A stretch of 45,892 nt of DNA, from the NCBI GenBank assembly GCA_944392315.1, contig CALXWH010000011.1, positions 1-45,892 on the forward strand, given 5' to 3'. The notes under the pieces are model-generated. The model was given only the letters and a program-made list of their open reading frames with translations. It did no database searches and was not told the DNA's origin. Made by a program: the position numbers and the translations under genes. This DNA is from an uncultured Alphaproteobacteria bacterium (GTDB lineage Bacteria; Pseudomonadota; Alphaproteobacteria; RF32; CAG-239). Below, piece after piece: positions 1 to 7,371 of the stretch (position 1 is the stretch's first letter; each line of letters opens with the position of its first letter).

Positions 1-293
1 GCCGGTGAGTGGGTTTATATGACACCCTTTTACAAATGTCAATATCTTTTTTTTAAAATTTTTCACTTTTTTTAAAAATTTTTTCATCACTCTCCTTAAC
101 CCCTTGTTTTACTTACCTTCTTTTATCCACCTTATCCATACACTCTTGCAGCTTCATATCCTAACCCCAATGATACGGATGTCTCTATCCCCTATATATA
201 TAAATAAGAGTGGAATTTTCTTTGATGAATCTTTGGCTGTTTTCTTTTTGTTAACTTTATCTGTTTTATGTTGGAATAAAGGAGATAATGTAA
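1..293. other. Intergenic region, no gene recognised
   Basis: AT-rich DNA with long T and A runs around positions 47-90. I see no tRNA, no convincing coding region and no strong sigma70 promoter. A short GGGT/ACCC inverted repeat near 11-27 followed by a few T could be the end of a terminator for a gene left of the window, but it is weak. The last 15 bases hold the ribosome binding site (AGGAG near 281) of the first gene. Confidence 0.5.
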
Positions 294-725
294 ATGAAAA
301 GAATCTACATATTGTTTGTTTTAGCTTTATTATGCGGATGCGCCAAAGAACCTACACCTATGCTTGGTTCTGATGGTCGCGAAATTCCGATGGTTTTTCA
401 AAACTTTCCGGATATCCCTTTCCCTGATGATGCCTTTTTGGTTTTAGAAGACTCCAAAACAATGGGTAGCGGTGAAAACTGGATTGGGAGTATTTGCTTC
501 ACTGTTAATTTTAATGCCGGACGCGTTTTTGATTTTTATGTTGCTGAAATGCCTAAAAAAGGTTGGGTTGAAATTGCCGTAGTTAGAGCTGGTATCAGCC
601 AGATGACCTATGTTAAAAATGGGCGTGCCGTACAAATCCTTATTCAGATGGAAGGGGACGACTCCGCTTTTGTTACTGTGACGGCTATTCCGAATCAGGC
701 TAGTGTAAAAGCTCTATCAATATAA
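294..725 (+). CDS. Small secreted lipoprotein of unknown function
   Basis: The 143-residue protein starts with a short basic N-terminus, a hydrophobic stretch and a lipobox (LLCGC, lipidated Cys at residue 16), so it should be a lipoprotein in the cell envelope. A strong AGGAG sits 8 bases before the ATG. The mature part is an alternating alpha/beta pattern (FDFYVAEMPKKGW, then a beta-rich second half), as in small TBP-like envelope domains, but I do not recognise the family. It ends 9 bases before the hydrolase-fold gene and is probably cotranscribed with it, upstream of the VirB6-like array. A VirB7-like role is possible by context only. Confidence 0.75.
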   Translation: MKRIYILFVLALLCGCAKEPTPMLGSDGREIPMVFQNFPDIPFPDDAFLVLEDSKTMGSGENWIGSICFTVNFNAGRVFDFYVAEMPKKGWVEIAVVRAGISQMTYVKNGRAVQILIQMEGDDSAFVTVTAIPNQASVKALSI

Positions 726-734
726 AGGACTCCG

Positions 735-1574
735 ATGACTTTTAATTTCTTTACATTTGGTGGATCACTGTTTTGGGAGGATGTCTTTTTCTATCAAAAA
801 TGGCGAATCCAACGGCATTGCGGTACAAAGCGTTATAGATTGCTTGATTCTTGGGATATTCGTCGCGCAAGCGGAACCTTTGAAGAATGTCAGAAAGCAT
901 TTATTCGCTACATAGAAAGCTACGAAATTACAAAACAGCAAGGGAATCTGGTTGTTTTGTTACATGGATATATGGATGGCAAAAATATATTTAAGCCTCT
1001 ATGGCGCAAATTAGTGCTTACCAACTCTACCGTTGCAGCGATTAACTATCCTTCCCTTTTTCGCAATTCATTGGCATCCGCTTATCAACTGCTGTTTTTT
1101 CTGAACCATATGGAAGACATTACGGATGTTTCTTTTGTAACTAAAGGTGCTGGGAATCTGGTTTTGCAGCAGTTATTTAATCTACCTCCCGAATTGCAGA
1201 CATTCCAAACAAAGATGCGAATCCGCAATATTGTAGAAATAAACCCTGCGGTACATGATAGTTTGCTTTGTGATTTGGCGGCTCGCTTTAAATTGCTACG
1301 CTTTATATGCGGTCCGATGATTGAGGATATGACTGAACAAAATATTAAAAAAATTCCCAGTCTTCCAGCTCAATTTAATGTTTTGCGAATCTTTTCTAAT
1401 TCCAAAACGTATTTGGCTTGTTTACGATTTTTAAAAATCATTCACTTCCCTGTTCCTGAAGTGACTTATAAAAAGAAAAATACACTTATTGTTCAAGGGG
1501 ATACGTTTAAGACACTTAATAATCAAAAAATTTTAAATGCAACAGTCAAATTTATTAATAACGGAAAAATTTAA
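735..1574 (+). CDS. Alpha/beta-hydrolase-fold (lipase-like) protein, nucleophile missing
   Basis: The 279-residue protein keeps the lipase-type oxyanion strand VVLLHGYMDG (residues 73-82). At the nucleophile elbow it reads VTKGAGNLV (residues 135-143), where lipases and PGAP1-like hydrolases have a pattern like VTHSMGGLV. The catalytic Ser therefore aligns with Gly138 (codon 1146-1148). I infer a non-catalytic or re-purposed hydrolase fold. No signal peptide is obvious, so it may be cytoplasmic. AAGGA lies about 6 bases before the start, and the gene follows the lipoprotein by 9 bases. A 71-base gap with its own promoter then separates it from the VirB6-like array. Family confidence is moderate, and a different active-site layout cannot be excluded by eye. 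Confidence 0.65.
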   Translation: MTFNFFTFGGSLFWEDVFFYQKWRIQRHCGTKRYRLLDSWDIRRASGTFEECQKAFIRYIESYEITKQQGNLVVLLHGYMDGKNIFKPLWRKLVLTNSTVAAINYPSLFRNSLASAYQLLFFLNHMEDITDVSFVTKGAGNLVLQQLFNLPPELQTFQTKMRIRNIVEINPAVHDSLLCDLAARFKLLRFICGPMIEDMTEQNIKKIPSLPAQFNVLRIFSNSKTYLACLRFLKIIHFPVPEVTYKKKNTLIVQGDTFKTLNNQKILNATVKFINNGKI

Positions 1575-1605
1575 CCATATTGTAATACTTTTTTAGATTT
1601 TTTTG

Positions 1606-1614
1606 TGTTATAAT
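1606..1614 (+). promoter_or_regulatory. Extended -10 promoter for the VirB6-like operon
   Basis: TGTTATAAT is a TGn-extended, perfect TATAAT -10 element, 31 bases upstream of the 1646 start codon. No good -35 hexamer lies at the right distance, as expected for an extended -10 promoter. It would drive the small membrane gene and the VirB6-like genes after it. Confidence 0.5.
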
Positions 1615-1645
1615 AAATTAGTTTAAGGGATTTTCCGAGGTTCGC

Positions 1646-1873
1646 ATGAAATCGGTGATTAGTACAATTGTGATATTTATTGGGCTTTATATCATTGTCT
1701 GCAGTGGTATCATGAACTTTCTTGCGCAAAAATATGTTTTTTATATCGCTCTTGGTAGCGTCGTCGTTATGCTTTTGTTGGCTGCTGCACTTCTGGGGAC
1801 TCCTTTTTCTAAACCTTTAATTAAACTTAAGAGACGAGGTGACAATGATGAAAAAAATAATGACATCTCTTAA
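1646..1873 (+). CDS. Small two-helix membrane protein
   Basis: The 75-residue protein has two hydrophobic helices (about residues 5-25 and 32-51) and a short basic, polar C-terminus rich in Lys, Arg, Asp and Asn. It is preceded by a GAGG ribosome binding site and an extended -10 promoter. Its last 29 bases overlap the first VirB6-like gene, which suggests translational coupling. This makes it the likely first gene of the VirB6-like operon. No family is recognised. In size and topology it recalls small inner-membrane T4SS subunits such as VirB2 or VirB3, but sequence alone does not support naming it. Confidence 0.65.
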   Translation: MKSVISTIVIFIGLYIIVCSGIMNFLAQKYVFYIALGSVVVMLLLAAALLGTPFSKPLIKLKRRGDNDEKNNDIS

Positions 1874-3134
1874 GTTTTATTTATTCACAATCTCTTTGTA
1901 TCTGCTTTCTTTCTCATTTGCACTAGCTGAGGAAAAACGTCAATGTCCGTCTCTAGATATATATGTGAAAGATGGACAAGGCGATAGATGTCTTTTATGC
2001 AGTATATATGAAGTGGTTATGGAAGCTTGTGCAAGCGTTGTAAGCGGTTCTTGGAATGCTTTTGCCGTTCCGCTACAAGGCGTTGTTGCTGTTGCTGCTT
2101 CTATATATATTGCAGTATATACACTTAAAAATATCGGAAATTTTTCACAACAAGATCCTTCCGCTTATCTCTCTAATGAAAAAACCGGAATTATTCCTCT
2201 TTGTGTTAAAGTGGCTGCCGTAATTTGGCTTTTAGGGAATCAAAGTTTTATTTATGGTAATATTATTTGTCCGGTTATTGCGACAGGAATGGCAATTGGA
2301 CAGCAAGTAACCGGCGGCGGATTGAGCGCAAGTTTTAGCGGCGCTGATGTAAGTGGATTATTTAGTGCCGTTATTGACAATGTTCGTACTTTTAATGACG
2401 AAATCTATAAAGTTGTTGCTATGGGACGCTTGTTGATGTGTCTTGCTTTTTTGCCTAAAGATGTCATTGATTGGCACTTCCATTTAATCCCATTTGGCGC
2501 AGTTTTATATGTCTTTGGATGGTTTCTCTTAATCGGTGCTGGTTTTTATTTATTAGATGTTCTATTCAGACTTGCAGTCGGATGTATGCTCTTACCTATG
2601 GCTATTGCTTGCGGTGTATCTAAGCTGACTTCTATTTATACTAAAAAAACATGGAACCTCTTCGTCAATGTCTTCTTCAACTTTGTTATGCTCGGTATGA
2701 TCTTAGAATTTATTATGTCTATGGTCATGGAATCTTTAACCGGTAATGCCGAAGTGCAGGCTTTACTAACAAAAAGCTCTACTCTGACAGATTCCGATGC
2801 TAAAAACATTGCAGAAAAAATTGAGGTCGGTTCCTTTATTTTAACAACTATTTGTTGTATGGTTTCTTTTAAGCTGTTTATGGAAATTGAGACTATCACC
2901 GATAAAGTTTCTTCTTCTACTTCTGTCGGAAAACTTGGGCAAAAAACTGGGGCAACTGCTGCACAAATGGTACAAAAACCTGCTGGAAAATTGGCTAAAG
3001 AAGGCGTTAAATTTGCCGACACTGCTCGGCTTGAAGCCGGAAGGAAGGTTTCTGAAAGTCCTGTCGGTATGAAGGCTAGAAAAGCGGGCAGAAGCATTAA
3101 AGCTGGTATTAAGAAATTTGTTGGACTACAGTGA
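1845..3134 (+). CDS. VirB6/TrbL-like inner-membrane protein, paralog 1
   Basis: This is a polytopic T4SS inner-membrane channel-type protein of about 429 residues. A signal peptide ending ...FALA precedes a short periplasmic segment with a CxxC (CLLC), then about six membrane helices. A central loop holds the array's shared FNDE(I/V)Y segment, and a YTKK(T/I)W stretch precedes a long hydrophobic helix. The C-terminal tail, about 85 residues, is Ala/Gly/Lys rich and probably cytoplasmic. I chose ATG 1845 (1848 is equally possible) because AGGTGA at 1837-1842 is the ribosome binding site; a GTG at 1839 lies inside it. It overlaps the small membrane gene by 29 bases and is 12 bases from the next paralog. 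VirB6 proteins line the inner-membrane part of type IV secretion systems. Confidence 0.8.
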   Translation: MMKKIMTSLKFYLFTISLYLLSFSFALAEEKRQCPSLDIYVKDGQGDRCLLCSIYEVVMEACASVVSGSWNAFAVPLQGVVAVAASIYIAVYTLKNIGNFSQQDPSAYLSNEKTGIIPLCVKVAAVIWLLGNQSFIYGNIICPVIATGMAIGQQVTGGGLSASFSGADVSGLFSAVIDNVRTFNDEIYKVVAMGRLLMCLAFLPKDVIDWHFHLIPFGAVLYVFGWFLLIGAGFYLLDVLFRLAVGCMLLPMAIACGVSKLTSIYTKKTWNLFVNVFFNFVMLGMILEFIMSMVMESLTGNAEVQALLTKSSTLTDSDAKNIAEKIEVGSFILTTICCMVSFKLFMEIETITDKVSSSTSVGKLGQKTGATAAQMVQKPAGKLAKEGVKFADTARLEAGRKVSESPVGMKARKAGRSIKAGIKKFVGLQ

Positions 3135-3146
3135 GGGCTTTGAATT

Positions 3147-4544
3147 ATGAAAATATTTGATATACATAATCTATTAATAAAGCTCTTGCGGGGATTAAAG
3201 TCCATTGCGCTTTTGGGATCAGTCTTGCTTCTTTCCGGTTGTGGCGAAGAAGATCCTTGCCCTACGGTACAAGACTATTTGGATGAGGGTAAAAGTGACG
3301 GCGCTGCCGGCGATGGTAATTGCTTGCTTTGCCGAATGTTTACAATTATTACAAAGGCTTCTGCTAAAGCAGCAAACAATTCTTGGGATTTATTCGCGGC
3401 TGACTTACGCCCTGTGGTTGGGTTGGCAGCGGCTATTTATATTGCTATTTATGTTTTGAAAAATGTCGGTTCGTTTACTAAACAAAATGCCGCAGACTTT
3501 TTAACCGGTGATAAACGAGGCGTGTTACTGTTAATGTTTAAAACAGCCGTTATTGTTTCTCTTTTAACAGACAAATGGTTTGTGGATAGCATTATTTCTC
3601 CTTTATTGCAGGCAGGTCTTAATATTGGTACTACTTTGTCTGTTACCGATGCTGTTATGGCTAATGCTTCAGGCACCGGCTATGATGCTTTGTTTGAAAT
3701 GATAAATGTTTCTGTCAGACAGTTTAATGATGAAGTTTATAGAACTGTTGCTATTGGCGAAGCTATGATTTGTAATGCTACCCAAGACAGTATTTTTAAA
3801 TGGTATTGGCTGATGCTGGTTTATGGCTTTATTTTATTTGTCTTTGGGTGGATTTTGGTGGTCGGTATTTCTTTCTATATTGTAGATATCCTTATCCGCT
3901 TGGCCTTTGGGGCTGTGCTTTTGCCTTTTGGTATTGCATCGGCTATATCTGGCCTTACGACTCCTTATACTAAAAAGATTTGGGAAATATTCTTAAACGT
4001 ATTTTTCAGCTTTGTTATGCTCGGCATTATTTTGGGGTTAACTATCCAGCTTGTTAATCTTGGTATTGGCGCTGAAAGTGGTGGAAGTGAAGAAGCTGCC
4101 AAAGAAGGGGGTGGCGGTGCTTTGAGTGCATTTTTAACCAACTTGGATATGCGTATTGATGAAAATCAAATTAAAGAAATTGCTGAAGATTTATGGAATC
4201 ATGGCTCATTGTTGCTCACTATCATCTGTTTTTGCGTGATTGTGCAAATGGCTGCTCAAATCGGTAAATTAGCCGATAAAGTTTCCGGAACAGGTGGGCT
4301 TACCAGTGTGGGAAGTCAAGTTAGTGCAGCTGTATCTCAACCTTTGGTTAAACAAGGCAAAAAACTTGGAAAAGTTGCCGGAAATTGGGCAGGTTCCGGT
4401 GCTAAATATGCAGGTCACGTTGCAGCCAGAGTTACAAGAGCCGATAAACTTTATAGATGGGCAGGTAATAAGGTTGAAGCTGCTCGGGGTATATTAACAG
4501 GTAGTGGTAAACAAGGCTATAGAGCCTTTTGGCATAAGAGGTAA
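3147..4544 (+). CDS. VirB6/TrbL-like protein, paralog 2, with lipobox
   Basis: The 465-residue protein is clearly homologous to the preceding gene. It shares the periplasmic CxxC (NCLLC), the AAIYIAIYVLKNVG(S/N)F first core helix, RQFNDEVYRTVAIG in the central loop, and the TPYTKKIW segment before a conserved helix. Its N-terminal signal ends in a lipobox (LLSGC), so the N-terminus may be lipid-anchored, unlike paralog 1. A Gly/Glu-rich insert lies near residues 310-325, and the tail is basic and Ala/Gly rich. GAGGG lies 9 bases before the ATG, and the gap to the next paralog is only 3 bases. Several VirB6 copies side by side are known from Rickettsiales T4SS. Confidence 0.82.
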   Translation: MKIFDIHNLLIKLLRGLKSIALLGSVLLLSGCGEEDPCPTVQDYLDEGKSDGAAGDGNCLLCRMFTIITKASAKAANNSWDLFAADLRPVVGLAAAIYIAIYVLKNVGSFTKQNAADFLTGDKRGVLLLMFKTAVIVSLLTDKWFVDSIISPLLQAGLNIGTTLSVTDAVMANASGTGYDALFEMINVSVRQFNDEVYRTVAIGEAMICNATQDSIFKWYWLMLVYGFILFVFGWILVVGISFYIVDILIRLAFGAVLLPFGIASAISGLTTPYTKKIWEIFLNVFFSFVMLGIILGLTIQLVNLGIGAESGGSEEAAKEGGGGALSAFLTNLDMRIDENQIKEIAEDLWNHGSLLLTIICFCVIVQMAAQIGKLADKVSGTGGLTSVGSQVSAAVSQPLVKQGKKLGKVAGNWAGSGAKYAGHVAARVTRADKLYRWAGNKVEAARGILTGSGKQGYRAFWHKR

Positions 4545-4547
4545 AAG

Positions 4548-5861
4548 ATGGTAATACGAAACTGGATATATAGATGCTTTGCCTCAAGAACATTTCGCTT
4601 GATGTTCAGCGTGATGCTTACTTTCCTTTTGTGCGCTTGTGATAAAGATGAAGATAAATCATCCGGGCAGGAAGGTAACTATGAAGGCCAAGCTGCTTGT
4701 TGGCAAACCAAAATTATAGAAATTGTTCTTAGCGAAGTTAATAATATGTTCAGTACGGCCGCAGCAAAAGTTGCTGTGGATGGCTGGGTTGTCGTTATGC
4801 TCGGTTTTGCTATTTGGATGGCTTTCAGATTGCTTAAAATTCTGCCTTCTTTTAAAGAAGAAAATTTAGGTGAAATATGGACTGAAATTATTCAAAAATT
4901 GTTTTTGTGCGCTTTTTGTGGTTGGGCTGCTTCAAGTGTGGATTTAATTTCTTGGACACTTAGCACTTTTGTTATTCCTATTTACAATACAATTATAGAA
5001 CTGGGCGCTAATATCTTGGGACAATTAAGTCCTAATACGACAATCAATTTAGGCGAAGAAATGGGAACAATAACATTTTCCGGTAACTATAATCAATGTT
5101 CCACTTCAGGATTAGATGCCAGTGATTTGAGTGGTTCTATTAAGCCTATGGCTTATTGTATGACTTGTATGATTAGTGATAGATTAAACGGTGGTATTCG
5201 TGTGGGGGTCGTTTTATTGTCTTCATTGGATTTGGGGGCTATGTTTGTCGGATTATCCATGATGGCACTCTATACATTTGCTAAATTTGCTTTTGTCTTT
5301 TTCTTAGTTGATTCAATGTTCCGCTTAAATTTTGCAGCTTTTCTCTTTCCTGTCCTGATTTTGGGCGTTCCTTTTAGCTATACCCGAAAATGGAGCAAAC
5401 ATGGATTTGAGATGTTCTTAAATTCTTCCGGTATTATGCTCTTTTTAGGTACTTTAATTGCAATTTCAGTAACATCTTTGGAGTATATTTTAAAAACATT
5501 TGCCGACCAGGATTTCTTTACAGAAACAAGTTTGGCAGGACAAGGTCCAATCTTGCTTTCCCTGTGGTTAATTGCTGTGCTTATTATAAATATTCCTGGC
5601 TTGGCATGTACTTTGGCTGATAAATTTATTGGCGGCGGTCGTGGACTGGAATTCCAAAAACAAATTTCGCAATTCGCCATTAATACAGCAAAACGTGCCG
5701 GAGCCGCTATTTTGGGTTCTGTTACAGCCGGTGCCACAAAAACTATTACTAATACTTTAGAAAAGTATCAAGGCACTAGAGAAGCGTTGGATAGTATGAA
5801 AGCTATTAAAAATAAAGTTAATTCTAAAATTAATTCTATGGCGGGGTATAACGATGACTAG
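4548..5861 (+). CDS. VirB6/TrbL-like protein, paralog 3, with lipobox
   Basis: The 437-residue polytopic protein has a lipobox-type signal (LLCAC). It is the most divergent full-length unit. The periplasmic CxxC is reduced to a single Cys (AACWQ), and a CxxC-like YCMTC appears instead in the central loop. The YTRKWSK stretch before a long hydrophobic helix still matches the VirB6-like layout. The C-terminal tail of about 80 residues (KRAGAAILGSVTAGATK) is basic. GAGG precedes the ATG by 6 bases. The last 8 bases overlap the start of the next gene, as expected for translational coupling in one operon. Confidence 0.75.
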   Translation: MVIRNWIYRCFASRTFRLMFSVMLTFLLCACDKDEDKSSGQEGNYEGQAACWQTKIIEIVLSEVNNMFSTAAAKVAVDGWVVVMLGFAIWMAFRLLKILPSFKEENLGEIWTEIIQKLFLCAFCGWAASSVDLISWTLSTFVIPIYNTIIELGANILGQLSPNTTINLGEEMGTITFSGNYNQCSTSGLDASDLSGSIKPMAYCMTCMISDRLNGGIRVGVVLLSSLDLGAMFVGLSMMALYTFAKFAFVFFLVDSMFRLNFAAFLFPVLILGVPFSYTRKWSKHGFEMFLNSSGIMLFLGTLIAISVTSLEYILKTFADQDFFTETSLAGQGPILLSLWLIAVLIINIPGLACTLADKFIGGGRGLEFQKQISQFAINTAKRAGAAILGSVTAGATKTITNTLEKYQGTREALDSMKAIKNKVNSKINSMAGYNDD

Positions 5862-6393
5862 GTTTATGTATAAATTACTTTTTGTTCTGCAGCGCCATAA
5901 ATTCTTAATTATGGTTAGTAGCTGTCTTGTCGCTTTGTTATATGCTGATTGTGCTTTGGCTGAAACAGATTGCAGTGAGCTGAGCGATGATGCTAAATAT
6001 CTTTGTTATTGCAAATCCGATGTTATTGAAAAGAAATATACTGATGCTGGGTGCTGGTCGTGTGATGTTATTTTTACGCTCATGATGTCTATGACTAATG
6101 TTGCAGGAACTATCTATGATGGAACGATTGCTCTTTCTAAAATTATTTTGGGCGGAGGTGCTTGTATTTGGATAGCTTTGTATTTCTTAAAAACACTTGG
6201 ATCTTTTACAACTCAAGATCCGGCTAAAGTTATTGATGGTTTATTAACTTTCTGTTTTAAAGTTGCCTTAATGTATGCTTTGATTGATTCCGGAATTGAT
6301 TCAATTGTTCATTACATTGTTAACCCTCTGTTGAGTATCGGGTTTGATATTGGGGGCACTTTTGCTAATGCTACAGGAATAGGAGGCTGGTAA
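5854..6393 (+). CDS. N-terminal half of a split VirB6-like protein
   Basis: The 179-residue protein has a signal peptide (ending ...CALA), a periplasmic CxxC (CWSC) and two to three helices. These include IALYFLKTLGSFTTQDPAK, closely matching the same segment of paralogs 1 and 2. It then stops after a Gly-rich periplasmic segment (ATGIGGW) at the point where the paralogs enter their central loop. The missing C-terminal half is encoded by the very next gene, one base away. The two together equal one VirB6-like unit. The gene overlaps paralog 3 by 8 bases. Both halves keep good coding features, so this looks like a stable fission rather than a recent frameshift. Confidence 0.75.
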   Translation: MTRFMYKLLFVLQRHKFLIMVSSCLVALLYADCALAETDCSELSDDAKYLCYCKSDVIEKKYTDAGCWSCDVIFTLMMSMTNVAGTIYDGTIALSKIILGGGACIWIALYFLKTLGSFTTQDPAKVIDGLLTFCFKVALMYALIDSGIDSIVHYIVNPLLSIGFDIGGTFANATGIGGW

Positions 6394-6394
6394 T

Positions 6395-7357
6395 ATGTTT
6401 AAATATTTTTTCCATTTTATCTTTGCTTTGTTCCTTATTTTTGCTGTTGCTCCTGAGGCCTCTGCTCAAATGAATATTATGGGGCCTCCAGATATCTCGT
6501 TGGGCGGACAGCAAATTACAGCTATGGATAATTTAATTGATGGTATCACCAGTATGACGCGGATGATTAATGATGCATCTAAAGAAATGATGAAAATCGG
6601 TGATTTATTGATTTGTAATTCTCTGCACGGTGAAGCTGCTACTGTTAAAATTGGTATCGGAAGTTTTAGCGTGACTCTTTATTTAGTCGCTTTAGATATT
6701 TTTGTTAGTGGATGCGTTTTGTATGTCTTAGGCTTTTTTATCTCTATCATCGCCTCTTTTTATATGTTTGATATTGCCTTTAACCTCTCTTTGGCTATTG
6801 TTCTCCTTCCGATTGTTCTTGCCTTATGGCCGTTTGCTTGGACCAAGGGGAAACTTAAAATTGTGGTAGAATCAATTGCCTACTATACTGGATTATTTAT
6901 CTTTTTACCGCTGGGTATTTTAATTGGAACTGAACTTGTGGTCACTATTATTCAAAATGCCTTTACTGAATCAAACGGTAGTCCTATCAACATTATGCAA
7001 GTTTTTGATGAGGATAAATCTGATATTATTCGTGATAACTTAGGTGTGTTTACTCTAACTTTTCTTAAAGTTTTGGTTTCTTATATTGTTGCAATGCGCA
7101 TTATTCCGCTTATGGCAAATGAATTTTGTAGTCACTTTTTTGAAGGAGCTTTGGTCGGTAGCCCAATGAACGAAAAAATGACACAAGTTATTGCTCTTGC
7201 TAAACAAAAGACTATCGGAAAAGCTACGAAATTCGGTAAAGATGTTATGCAACATAAAGTTGGAAAAGCTATTGAAAGCAAAGGTAAAAGTAAAGGCGGA
7301 TTTATGGGCGGCGTTATGGCTCGTTATGGTAAACAACTGGCTAAAACGAAAAAATAA
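6395..7357 (+). CDS. C-terminal half of a split VirB6-like protein, with its own signal peptide
   Basis: The 320-residue protein begins with a new signal peptide (ending ...PEASA), then a periplasmic segment that aligns with the central loop of the paralogs. MMKIGDLLICNS corresponds to VAMGRLLMC in paralog 1. The conserved helices follow (LYVLGFFISI, WPFAWTKGKLK), with a basic tail of about 60 residues. AGGAGG at 6381-6386 inside the end of the upstream gene is a near-perfect ribosome binding site 8 bases before the ATG, so the second half is translated on its own. The new signal peptide would restore the out-then-in membrane topology lost by the split. Confidence 0.75.
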   Translation: MFKYFFHFIFALFLIFAVAPEASAQMNIMGPPDISLGGQQITAMDNLIDGITSMTRMINDASKEMMKIGDLLICNSLHGEAATVKIGIGSFSVTLYLVALDIFVSGCVLYVLGFFISIIASFYMFDIAFNLSLAIVLLPIVLALWPFAWTKGKLKIVVESIAYYTGLFIFLPLGILIGTELVVTIIQNAFTESNGSPINIMQVFDEDKSDIIRDNLGVFTLTFLKVLVSYIVAMRIIPLMANEFCSHFFEGALVGSPMNEKMTQVIALAKQKTIGKATKFGKDVMQHKVGKAIESKGKSKGGFMGGVMARYGKQLAKTKK

Positions 7358-7371
7358 AGGGAGTAGATGGC

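Noticed and set aside
104..373. Open frame of 89 codons overlapping the first lipoprotein gene
   Set aside because: No ribosome binding site, low-complexity start, and it overlaps the much better lipoprotein frame beginning at 294.
2636..3205. Long minus-strand frame (189 codons) opposite paralogs 1 and 2
   Set aside because: It is the antisense shadow of the VirB6-like coding strand; composition mirrors that gene and no start signal is present.
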